A stretch of 64,000 nt of DNA from Phlebopus portentosus (Eukaryota; Basidiomycota; Agaricomycetes; Boletales; Boletinellaceae). The DNA lies in NCBI GenBank assembly GCA_037892935.1, contig JAYXKI010000018.1, positions 434,001 through 498,000 on the forward strand. Direction: 5' to 3'. A model generated the notes under the pieces. It searched no databases, was not told where the DNA came from, and was given only the letters and a program-made list of their open reading frames with translations. Position 1 is the first letter of the stretch; the number at the start of each line of letters is the position of its first letter. Both the position numbers and the translations under genes were made by a program. This document shows positions 1 to 10,619 of the stretch, in pieces.

Positions 1-607
1 CAACCTCCCCTTGATTAAATTCTGCTCAGCATCTTTTGATTGATTGAGGGCAAACGTCTTAGTGCACAATGCAGTATATCCTCCGACATGAAATTATTAA
101 TTAAGGACTTGGCCGGCGAATAGACGAAGGTGAACACAAAGACACATGTTCCTCACGATCATTAGAACAGTATACTACTGACGTCCTTACAGCGTAGAGT
201 CATTCAGAGATCAATATAGCCGATGTGGACACACAAAAAAGTAGTCGCTAGTTACGGTTTGGGTTGAAGAGCAGAGAAGTAAGCTAGAACTCGGAAGGAC
301 AGCCTGCGGGCAGCAACTAAGTGTATACACAACCCTATATCATCTCGAGAACGTCCGCAGCTCCTTCCCTGAAACGAAGCCAAAAACGCCCTGGATATTC
401 GGAACGCACACCTAAACTCCTAAGCTGACGCGTCCGATTTGAGCCGAAGCTTGAAGTGTTACTGAGTCTGGAGGATCATTCCAGTCGATCGGATCGATAC
501 TCGATTTCAGAGAGGCAGGCTAAAATTGCATTGAAAATTGTCTATTTTTTTAAAGAAACGGAATGATGCAACATGCAAGACGAGAAAGCGATACTTCAAT
601 AGCTTCG
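1..607. other. intergenic, no gene seen
   Basis: No open frame with recognisable protein similarity and no structured RNA or repeat was seen here. It lies downstream of the phosducin-like gene and should hold that gene's 3' UTR and terminator. Confidence 0.5.
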
Positions 608-1856
608 TCAGTCCGAGACCCAAAGGTCTTCATCGTCCGAGGGAAATCCGCAATTGCCGAAACCTCCACCAGATCCTCTGAGTATATGATGTCTAATCGG
701 CAAGGTCATTGTTGAGGCTCAGTGCTAATTTTTTTTTAAAAACAGGCATTACTCACTTTGAAAGCAATTCTTCCACACCTTCCTGGCCTGCTTCCCAGTC
801 AACACGCACCCACGTGTGCACGAGCTCCCCACTCCGGTATACAAGAAGTGTAGGGAGGACATCAAGATCCACATCCTCATCTCGACCGTATTCACCATCA
901 TCTTCGTCACCGTCAGGCTCGGTGACGTCCTTTTCGTCGTACGCGTATGGATCCTCCTCCTCCTCATCATCATCCATTATTCTACGGGGTGCTGATCGGA
1001 GGTTTACTCGAGAACCGGCGGCGAATGGGAGTGTCCGGGATATTGACGAAGAGGATGATGCAAACCCAACGGCGGATGCCCGTGCACGAAGGAACTTCGT
1101 GTCCGGATTGAGACGAGCAAGCCGTGAAAGTTCAGCATCAAGATCATGGCAGCGATCAAGGGACTGATCTCAGGGATGAGTTACTTCCAAGATAAAAACA
1201 CAAATGATGAGGAACGTACCGAATCATACAAATGTACAACAACCCAGACATCGGGATCCTCCTTCTCCACCGCAGAGACGAAGTTCTTCACGCCAACCTC
1301 CCGGAGATGGCCAAACCGAGGCTTTCCATCTCTCTGGGGTGCTTTCGAAGCAACACTCGTACCATCTCTTGGAATACCCTCGAGCATCATCCTCTCTAAC
1401 TCGCGCTCTCGTTCTTCCTCCAGATACGTCTTTCCACCCAAGTTCGCCCTCTCCATCCGGGCATTTAGTGTAGCAATCTCCTGTGATCGCTTTTCTCGTG
1501 CTCGCGCCTGAGCCTCCGCACGGTCCCTTATGACACCCTTTACACCTGTGCGACCAGGGCCCATGCCAATTGAACCATCCGGAGCATCCTGCGGCACAGA
1601 ACCCATAATCTTGTCAATCTTCTTTTCTCGCTCTACGTCGGAGGAGTAGTCTTCAACGTCCCTTTCATATTTGTCTCCCGGCCAGTCTCGGCCCATATCA
1701 CGCTCGGACGAAGGAGAACGTCTGGGTGAGGAAGAACGGGAAGAAGAGCTAAAGAGCTTTCCGGATAAAACGAGCTCGTCCAGATCTGCGTACTGATGAA
1801 AGAACACATGAGTTTAACAATATTGTTTTCAGAAAGAAATAAATCCTACTTGCCAT
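608..1856 (-). CDS. phosducin-like protein (thioredoxin-fold G-beta-gamma chaperone)
   Basis: Four exons, 1850-1856, 1220-1785, 757-1163 and 608-677, give 349 residues. The first exon encodes only ATG GCA A. The usable acceptor is the second AG at 1786, which gives MANLDELVLSGKLF. Phosducin features are visible: a Ser/Arg-rich N-terminus, a long charged helix (residues about 75-125), then the core FGHLREVGVKNFV, VVVHLYD, LSRLARLNPDTKF and LPTLLVYRSGELVHTWVRVD, which is the thioredoxin-like fold. In this family these proteins act in the cytosol with the CCT chaperonin to assemble G-protein beta-gamma dimers. A very acidic insert (about 35 Asp/Glu-rich residues starting IMDDDEEEEDPYAYDEK) sits inside the thioredoxin-like domain and is longer than I would expect. 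The last intron removes a TGA immediately after LLSK and adds the tail GSGGGFGNCGFPSDDEDLW. Family call firm; PhLP1 subgroup inferred. Confidence 0.88.
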
Positions 1857-1949
1857 GGTGTTGGTCGAATATTTGGAAGAGTAGATCTATTAGTTAGCAG
1901 TATTGAAATAAACATCACGTGATGTTCTATTTTCGACAAGTTCATTCTA

Positions 1950-2573
1950 AGGTAGGGAAAGTATAAACCCGACCAACCGTGACGCGACGCGCTTACCCCA
2001 TTTGGTCATCCACCCTCCCACAACATTTCAACAGAAATACACACAACACAACAGCTCAAATGAAAATTCTGACTCCGTACATTTGTAGGGGGGATCCATA
2101 CCTACATTTTGTTGGTCTTATTTCCTAAAAATATGGCTATTTGAGCTTTTTATTTAAGGAAGAACCCTGACCTTATAAATTTACTCAGAATGTCATTTTT
2201 GCGTGTTTTGGCACATCTTGAAAATTTTCGACCTAGATTTTTGCCGCTTACATATGCAAAATTATTATGTAAAACATGCATTTGTCATAAATTTGTAATA
2301 GCTTTGTCATATCCAAATCAAGTAGTTTTACTTGAAAGACCAGAAAAGCATAGAGTAGCCAACCAAAGGCTTCAAACCAGCTCTAGGAAGCTAATCTACA
2401 TTTGCAGAGCTTAAAATTCATGAATCTCAAGGGAAATAAAATAAAAGTCCTGGGTTGGGTCAACCAGACCTCAGATTTTTGCCGCAGGGTCCTTCCAAAT
2501 CGGGTTAAATCAGGGTCTGTCAGGGTCATCAGTCACATGTGACAGGTTGGTCGAGTTTATACTTTCCCTACCT
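1950..2573. mobile_element. MITE-1a: 624-bp non-autonomous element with TA target duplication
   Basis: Terminal inverted repeats of about 28 bp with one mismatch start AGGTAGGGAAAGTATAAAC at both ends, continuing C/TCGACCAACC. TA dinucleotides flank both sides (1948-1949 and 2574-2575). There is no coding capacity. The subterminal part holds GTGACGCGACGCG on the left and, on the right, a stretch containing GGGTCCTTCC-like and CAGGGTCATC sequence. A second copy with the same organisation and almost the same length is at 15467-16089. TA duplication and short inverted ends fit a Tc1/mariner-type MITE (inference). Confidence 0.85.
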
Positions 2574-2575
2574 TA

Positions 2576-3654
2576 TTACTTGAAGTTGAAGTTGCCCTAG
2601 TAGTATAGTCATCTTTTCGTGAAACACAGATGGTTCGAGACGTTTCCTGAGAACCACGACAAAGCTTTCTGCTGTTTCTGGTTTGGTTGGTTCGGACGAT
2701 CGCCGTGCATTACCTCTGCAGCACTGCCAGCACAAAGTGGCGGGAATATTTATATTGATGAATTGGGGAGGCAGGCGATGTGCTAAAGCTGGCCTCGCTC
2801 AGTTCACTTCTTGTTCCACTCATTCCATCGTGTGTTTTCTGGCTCCGACAATCACTGACTATATGACTGCTGGCTCGCTAACCGCCGAAGGCAAACTCAT
2901 GACATAAGGGAGACCACGATATTATACATTCGTACCTTCTTGGAGCTCAGCATCAAATTTTTCGAGCCAAGAAAGAGTCATTGGTGACAGAGCACGTACA
3001 TGAGGAGCTCCAGCTCGCAGCCTCACACAAGGCCTCCGTTCTTGCCGCGAGATGGCTCTGCAGAAGTTGCAAGGTGCGTCACTCGCAATTGAATACCTAA
3101 ACTCCGAAAGTTAGGACATTCACGTGTGGCGAGGATTGCATGAGTATGTGTAACTGGCCTAGATTCTTAATGATACTCCATAAAGCTAGGAAGAATGGAA
3201 GGCATGCTGCATAATCGCTCGTCATTGCTTCTCGGCTAGCAACATCCGTAACGCCATTGGTCGGCCTTGCGTACAATGTTTACCGCCCGGCCCTTTGGAC
3301 ACAAGATGACACAGCTACATAGAGCAATGTATGACATCGGACATACATCCTATGCCCGAATTCCGCTACGTTATTATTGCAGAGGACACGCAAAGAAGGA
3401 ATTCTCGAGCGTTTCGTTGCTATTTGACCATACTCCTTTGCTTTCTCGTTCCTTAATTTCGGTGAATATTCGATATCTCCGAGCAAGATATGTGTGACAT
3501 TGCGTCGGGTCGTATTATTCATTCTCTTGTAATGTTATGGGACCAATAAAGGTCGCCTTATGTCTTGACGTTCTCCGGTTAACAAGATGTTCAAGACCCC
3601 TTCGGGAACGATGGGATCAAGTGATAGAAAAGGGTCAACAGGTTAGATCGCCAT
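2576..3654. other. intergenic, no supported gene
   Basis: Only short open frames without recognisable similarity. A tRNA-like box A/box B pair near 2590-2640 does not fold as a tRNA. Confidence 0.4.
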
Positions 3655-5167
3655 TTGCAGGAACGCAGTGCCAATTCCATACCTGCAAGATCTGGCCCAG
3701 GCAGCTGTAAGAAGACGACTGCAAGCTCAAAAGGTGGGGCTCAAGAATCAGGCCTTGAATGCTCCATGACCAATTTGTCCGTCAAAGCTTCCTCGACGCC
3801 GAAAACCGGGCTGAATTTTAAGTTAAAACCTTTTAAATCTCGAGTTCACGGATTCTTCGAAAACACAGAACTGCAAACTACAGGAACACCGTTACAAGCT
3901 TCGTGTATGGCTCGTTTACCAGTGGTTGGAGTCAGGTTCCGTCTGGATACTTCGATTACAGTCGTCCAGTCTAAGCTCCGGGAAATAGCCACCATCTCAG
4001 ATATTGGTGCACCGTTCTTTCTTGTTCGGAAGGACGTGTTCGAAAGCCAAGAGGATAAGGGGTTTCCTTGCTCATGGTCATGTCAAGATCGGTTCTCCAC
4101 AAGGGTTTTTGGAAATAGCGAACCAAAGGTTTTACGCTTGTGACAAATATGCATTGTTCTCAGGTCCGTTTCAGGCACTAGTAGGAACAAGTCCAGAGCC
4201 TTTTATTCCAGAAGTTAGCGAGCTTGAATCTGACTATCCCACAATTATCAAGACTATCGCGGAACAGAACAACCTTCAGCTTGTTCAAGGTACTTATCTG
4301 AAACCGTGGAACGAAGATCCGTCCAACCCTTACACTATGTCGGGTCATATCGGGTCATATCGACATTGGCAGTGTCGATGCACAAACATGTAACGAACAC
4401 CCTGTAGAGTGGACAAACAGACGTGCTGAACTTTCACATCACTTGGGCGTCAAAGGCACTGTCGAGTACGGTAGCTCATCATCGGGATACCAGAGGCTTG
4501 TACACAAAAATGGTGGATAATATGAACTGACCGGACGCGCATTGGCAATGCTTGATTACGGAGTACCTGCAATAGCATTTAACAGGATGGTGTTCACTGC
4601 CTGGAAAGATACCCTAGAATGGGCAGGGATTTACTGTGTGGAAGTGGAGCGTCGATGGGCACACTCTTACAGATACCAATCACTTATGTTCCGTTTCTGA
4701 GAAACTTACAAGTCACTTTTCTGAATAAAGAGCAACAAAAGTTCTCGAACAAGATTCCCCGACAGTATCTGGTACTTCGTACGAGAAGACTTCGTGAGCA
4801 ACGCATAACTCCATATGAAGGCTATGTCGTGATGTCTACGATGGAAATAACAAGTAGCCACGACATTACATTGTGAAACCTTTCTGTGAGCGTCTTTGAT
4901 ATTTCAACATGTTAACTGGTCGCTGACCCTCATTTTGATGATGAAGATCATGAAAGATATGTGATTGTAGATTGTACTCGTCTTGGTCAACACTATGTGG
5001 GATTCGTAAAGACAAGGACATCGAATAGCTCTAGTCTAGAGTTCGATAGAATCCTAAATGACCAAAGGAGGGAACAGATGAAGAGGGAACGGGAGGAGCA
5101 GAAACACAGTCAGAGAAATGATGGTAGATCCGGTAGCAGACATCATAGTAGAAAAAGAAGAGGTTGA
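3655..5167 (+). pseudogene. pepsin-like aspartic protease, decayed copy 1
   Basis: Collinear with the better copy at 7793-9541 but broken several times. The N-terminal segment (SGPGSCKKTTASSKGG to GVRFRLDTSITVV) is open. The first active-site motif reads SDIGAPFFLV where the other copy has LDSGARFFLI, so the catalytic D-S/T-G is lost. About 100 bp of the first lobe is missing near 4055. A 10-bp tandem duplication TCGGGTCATA at 4339-4358 shifts the frame. A stop interrupts the second lobe (near 4515), and the second motif is LDYG instead of VDTG. The last intron (from about 4885 to the AAG before ATCATGAAAG at about 4950) is conserved with copy 2. The tail ends in a basic Arg/Ser/His-rich stretch. 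Clearly non-functional as an A1 peptidase. Confidence 0.8.
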
Positions 5168-5873
5168 CAAAAGGAAAAGGCGCTAAATGAGGCCCTACGG
5201 GCTACAAGTTCTCAGATGATGCAGACTTAATAATAGAGAACAATTCAAACTCGTTCTGTGTTCCTCTGATAAGTCAATAAAGATTATACAACCCAAAATA
5301 TTGTAATATTTGGGGATTTAGAGCTCCATCGGGAAACCCTGTATACAGGGTGAATATACAACGAGAACTGTCCGTGTGAAGCTTTCCGGTCCAGTTTACA
5401 CGATCATTCCGAAGTATCGTCGATGGCGATGGCCTCTTTTTCCGCCCCCCTGATGACCTTAGTTCCACTCCACGGTTTCTTTCGGCCCTTGTATTTCCTT
5501 AATCTCTCCACTTACCATCGTTTCAGACTGACCGGTTAAGTGACGATCCAGGACGTAGCAAGGAGTAGGTTGCGGTCGTCTGCAGGGCATGTTTACAGTG
5601 GAGAAGCATTGATATACTGTAAAGGGTGTATTTGCTATGATGACGCAGGAAAGATTCCAATGAGCTTTATTCGATCCGAATATCTATTCATATTGCGATT
5701 GAATAGGAGGGATGTAGAGGATGTTTGAACTTGCATTGCAATTACATTTACTTATATGGCACAGTGAACTTCACCAATATTATATAAGTGCATGAACAAA
5801 CATGGTTATGCTTATTCAAGAGAGATATGGCATAGCTTTTACAATGATCCTGATGTATTTATTCGTACATGGC
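5168..5873. other. intergenic between two convergent genes
   Basis: No domain-bearing reading frame. It lies between the end of protease copy 1 and the end of the cyanamide hydratase gene, so it is mostly 3' flanking sequence. Confidence 0.4.
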
Positions 5874-6944
5874 CTACAATTTGTCATATCTATCCATGTT
5901 ACTGTTCGCCCGAACATCTGTTGCAAAATTACTCGGGACTCCATCGACCCAGTTCGGTTGCTCAAACGTGGAAGTGTGGCACCAAGGCTTAAGTGCCAAT
6001 TCCTTCTCGATGGTGCACGCGAAGCATTCGGACCAGCCCTTGCGTGGAAAGGCGGCGCACGTTGTTGATATGAGGTCCGGATGGATCAGGTTTGCTCGGC
6101 TATTGAATGGAAATATGCGATATAGAAGCAGTTTGGGAAGACTTCTATCAGGAGAATCTCACTTACATCCCAACATTATCTTATGATGAAGAATGTAAGT
6201 AATAAAACGTTCGAGGTGATATAATAAACTCACCAAGAATGGTAGCTAATTGGATGATCTGGCCGATCATTGTTATGTTGCCACTGAGTACAGACATGTA
6301 TTGGAATCCATGGTGCGATGAATAAGTAAAATAAATAAACAACATACCCCTTCGCAAAGATATCTTGGTGTCGAATTATGGCTTCACAGACGCTATCAGC
6401 CTGATCCTCAATGCCACCATTTGCAAGCAACAGTTCGCGTGCGACAATCGCACCCTTGAACTCGAAAGACATCTTTGTTGTTGCGAGGAAATCGTCTGCA
6501 GTTCCAATATCGTGCAGGAGACATGTGAGGTAATAGGTCTCAGAGTCGTATGACCAGTCGGGGAAATGAGTCTTAACAAGGGCAGTCCCTAAATTGTAGA
6601 GTCTGCCTAGGTTTCTTCGGTGGAAGTAAGAGAGAATGATACCATAAATGTAAACACGGTTACTATGGTTGAATGTTTGTTCGTTCAACTTTGTCTACTT
6701 GGTAAAGTGAAATTACTACATTGCCGATCAGGCGATTCGCGAGCCGGGAGCGCACCTTCACAAACTGCTTGACCTTCCGAACGAGAGGAGAATCGGGAAG
6801 AGGGTAACCCTCAAATTTGAACGGATCCTGTCTGGGATTTTCTCCACTCGCGGTAGGATGATCCTTGAACAGCACGTCGGGATCCCTTGCGACGGGGGTG
6901 TATCCATAGAATTTGACCTTTTGTTCATCAGCCAAAGTGGCCAT
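5874..6944 (-). CDS. cyanamide hydratase (HD-domain, EC 4.2.1.69 type)
   Basis: Six exons (6756-6944, 6643-6688, 6348-6588, 6234-6283, 6167-6179, 5874-6099) give 254 residues, close to the usual 240-250 of fungal cyanamide hydratases. Phases agree at every junction, including a 13-nt micro-exon. HD-superfamily metal motifs are present: FNHS (His71), LTCLLHDIGTADD (His104-Asp105) and EAIIRHQD (His152). The family segments IGQIIQLATILDNVG, FPRKGWSECF and EKELALKPWCHT also occur. The enzyme adds water to cyanamide to form urea, detoxifying cyanamide or nitrile-derived compounds in the cytosol. There is no signal peptide. The gene sits head-out between two pepsin-like copies and appears unaffected by their decay. 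Substrate within the HD family is inferred from the family, not proven. Confidence 0.9.
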
Positions 6945-7792
6945 TATTCTAGGTATGACTCTAGTGAGAATCCTAGCTTAACGAACGAGTTTCTTCGTGG
7001 ACCTTTATATGGGATACGATCCGTCACTGTTAATGGTGGGACTGAACTGACTTCGCCTTTCCGTTTCTTGCCCGTGTCGATGATCCAGTGGACCAGGCTT
7101 AGTGATGGACCAGGAGTCACGTTTTGCATAATCACAGCACCAAGACACATGATCATAAAGACGTGGCTTCTAATCTAACAATAGCATTTTCTCGTACGAC
7201 GAAGTGGGAGACAAGCGTGTGTACATGAAGCATAGGGACGAGCCTGAAGAAATGGTGAACGATTCGTCACGTGTTACCACACATAGTTAGTATGACGTGT
7301 TCGCGAGTATTCAGGTCAGTCGGGGTGAAGATTGCATGATGTCAAATTTGCCTCAGTACTATCTTGTAAGTTCTCGAGCAATCTTTTCAAAGACGCCACG
7401 AAAACTGTCTTCTCCACGCCAAGTTGGTGGAAACGCTTTTGAAAGCTTTGCTATCACTTTGCTCTCGAGGCCAGTAGTCCTGAAAACCACTTTGTCAATA
7501 TTGCTAAAGGAAACCCACTAATTCTTGGGCCCAGTCTCTAACAGGAGGAAATTTGAAGCAAATTCCTGAATTGAAGCCTTCTGATATGCGACTTCCCCGA
7601 TCGAGGAAAATAATGCACCAAGATTGCATCCCCATCTGAAGCCGCCCAAGTTCATAAGTGCAGCTCTGACAGCAAAACACGACGAAGTTTGCTCCCGTAG
7701 TATTTTCACTTTACTTTGTTCATTCTAGATCCTTTGATAATTTTCTGCCCACATCTCTATATGAAGAGCTCTTCAAAACCGGGTGTTTGTAT
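6945..7792. other. intergenic, promoter side of cyanamide hydratase and of protease copy 2
   Basis: Divergent intergenic region. Short open frames on both strands (for example 6944-7156 minus and 7518-7709 minus) show no recognisable domain. It should contain both promoters; no motif stands out. Confidence 0.4.
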
Positions 7793-9541
7793 ATGGCTGA
7801 ATATCAATCAAGGCAGCATAGTAGACACGAACATGGGAGACACAGGCATGGTACATCAAGGCATGACGCAGCTAAAGGTCGTGCCTGCACACTAGTTTGT
7901 TCTCTCCTACGATGCTGATCTTCAGACATGATAGATAATCGCTTGAAGGAACGAGATCCCAATGTCCCATCTCAAAGGTCCGAAAGCGGAAATAAGACAG
8001 GCCATGCTTCGCATCGTGGGTCTTCAACGACGGGCTTAGAAGGGATGATGACCAAATTATCTATAAACGCTTCCACTCGAGGTGTGAACCTCAATCTAAA
8101 ACCGCGCAGAGTCTCGTCTACCCGTTTTTGAAGATCTGGATACTTATGCGACTGAGACTGCGCTATATGGGTCATACATGGCGCGCGTCGGCACTGCGGG
8201 CTTAAAATTCCGTCTCGCTGCTCCAATGATAGTCTTGAGGCCCGAGTGTCTCAGCAACCGTAACACAGTCCTGGACAGTGGTGCACGATTCTTCCTCATC
8301 AACCAGAACTATTTCAAGGACCTGGACGATGTCAAGACTAATTATTCGATCTTAGACGGGAGAAATAATCTTAAGGAGTTCGAGGTAACTTTCGGTAACG
8401 ATCCAACTGGTCAGGCGGTCAGAGGGTTTCTCACCCATGGCCACATTAGAATTGGGACTCCTTCTTATGCGAACATTCGTGACCAGAGATTTTACGTCTG
8501 TCAGAGCCATCCCATTCTGTCAGGACTATTCTCGGCTTTAGTCGGACTGGGCCCGGAACTCCTCGTCGCTGCAGGTCAACCTTACCCGGCGGTTGAAGAT
8601 TGCCCCACAGTCCTCAGTACTATCGCGAGGCAAGATGACCTCCAGCTTATCCATGTTTTCAATATTTCACCATGGAACGAGGACCCGCACGCACGATATG
8701 TTTTCTCAGGACATGTTGACCTCGGAGCTGTCGACCCAGATATATGCAGAGACGAAAGGGATATAGACTGGACCGCAAGACGCCCTGAAATTATGCATCA
8801 CCTGGCAGTGACCACTGTGATGAAGTATGGTAATCTAAGGTCTGCGCAGGAGCTGATGATTAGGGTCGGGGAGCAGTACGAAATGATTACAAGTGTATCA
8901 GCCATCGTTGATACTGGCTGTCTCGGGATAGGTTTAAGTCAAAGTATATTCAGAGCCTGGTGCGATACTCTGAATATTTCGCAGGTTCTCCACGAAGCAC
9001 TCTTTCATCCCCAGGGAACCCTCTTGCAGATCCCAAAAGAGTGTGCGCCGAACTTAGAAAGCTTGATATTCTCATTCGATGACAAGAAACAAAAGACGTT
9101 TAAGGTCCGGATCCCTCCTCAGCATATGGTGTTCCCCAAGGCGATTCTGCAGAACATGGACGTGACTCCTAAAGAAGGTCATCTTGTGCTGATAACGATG
9201 GAGGTAACCAGTAGTCACGGTATCACATTGGGAATCCCATTCTGTGCGTGTACTCATCTCTTGGTTTATAACTATTTTTTTGCTGACTGCTCCGTCAAGA
9301 TCAAGAACGGTATACTATTATGGACTGCACTCGCCCCGATCGCCATTATGTGGGATTTGTAAAGAAGGACACTACAGAAGCCAGTAGTCCCGAGTTCGAC
9401 AAGCTTTTGAAAGAGCTTAAAGAGGCAGAGAAAAAGGTCAAGGAGGCAGAGAAGGCGCAAAAGCGAAAGGAAAATTCTCCGGCTGAAGGTAGTCAACAAA
9501 AAGATAAAGGTGGAAGCAGCAATAAGCGAAAGAAGAAGTAA
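7793..9541 (+). pseudogene. pepsin-like (A1) aspartic protease copy 2, one frameshift
   Basis: Three exons: 7793-7877 (MAEYQSRQHSRHEHGR, His/Arg-rich), 7926-9243 and 9300-9541. The summed length is 3n+1 because of one extra base near 8111; otherwise the frame would give about 547 residues. Both pepsin lobes are visible. Lobe 1 has TVLDSGARFFLI (first catalytic Asp), the GLFSALVGLGPE turn and FSGHVDLGAVDPD. Lobe 2 has AIVDTGCLGIGL (second catalytic Asp), GIPFYQERYTIMDC and HYVGFV, the last two being the usual C-terminal pepsin strands. Both Asp-x-Gly motifs are intact. Unusual points: no signal peptide or propeptide is seen, and a Lys/Glu-rich coiled-coil tail ending SSNKRKKK follows the fold. 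Alternatives to a pseudogene are a sequencing error or a functional start at the internal ATG at 8178. Substrate unknown. Confidence 0.72.
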
Positions 9542-10619
9542 GTGAAAGAAGAGCAGTAAGGACTAGTGCTATACTATACTTTAGCAGAGTACTACCGGCA
9601 GAATAGCAGAGACTCGCAAATAGAAAACGAACGAGAAAGTTCTCTTCTAGTTTTCCTTCTTTGTTGCCGGGACGTGTATCTTTTCAAATTCTGACGAAGT
9701 ACGCATGAGAGCACATGTTCAATGTAAGCCGAAAGCCGAAACGTGACGAGGGCCAACCAAGGATCATCAATTTCATTTCATCGGCCCGTACGAAACGGCT
9801 CGAGTTGAATCAGAGAGTGGAACCAGAAAGGGAGTACTATGTAAATGAGCGAAAAAGAAGACAGGAAACAAAAATAGAGCTCTATTGATGCCACGTAGGA
9901 TGGTATATATTACATTGCACAGAACCAAAAAAAGGAAAATCAAGTCAGACAGACAGACAGAAAGACAGAGGAAACTGGATAGAAATATAGATATAGAGGA
10001 GACGGCGGATACTACGCAAACCAATGAAAGAAGAAAGTCCTTGTCGAAAAAGTCGGGTGGGGCAAGTAGATGGTCTATGGGATTTGATGACGTGATGATC
10101 GGAGGGGCAGGCGATAAGTCTGTTGAATGATTGCAGATTGAACTAAGGGACGAGGGAGATTGGGGAAACTATGGTCACGACATGGAACGCGAGTCGTGCC
10201 AAGAACAACGGTGGCGTTGGGGATGGATAGTAGGTGTGCTAATACTGGGGATACACACGCGGACAGAGTCAAAAACCAACCGAATGACGTGATGAGGGAA
10301 AGAATTGAGAATCGAGTAAAGAAGAATCGAGGAGAGAATGCATGTAACACTAAAACGTGGAAGATGGTAGTCCCTAAATACGAACACGAGTAGTCGGCAT
10401 CAAGCTCCCGACCAAAAGAGACGAAAAACGCTCACCGAGATGAGAAGATAGTAGGATAGTCCACAGCCGCACCACAAGAATAATCGCGTAATAGAAACGA
10501 GAGAATAGATAGGGAGAGCGAGAGAGCGGGAGTACGGCACTCTGCTCCGGCCGTTACAAGCAGGCCAGCCCGCACGAATAAACACATGCGCGATACGACT
10601 ATATTCATCGGACTTCCGT
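9542..10619. other. intergenic, purine-rich
   Basis: Strongly A/G-rich on the plus strand, with a short GACA run near 9949-9966. No domain-bearing frame. It lies between convergent genes and should hold two 3' UTRs. Confidence 0.45.

Noticed and set aside
2590..2645. tRNA-like box A (TAGTATAGTCATC) and box B (GGTTCGAGAC)
   Set aside because: The flanking bases do not pair as an acceptor stem, the D arm does not fold and no anticodon stem is visible.
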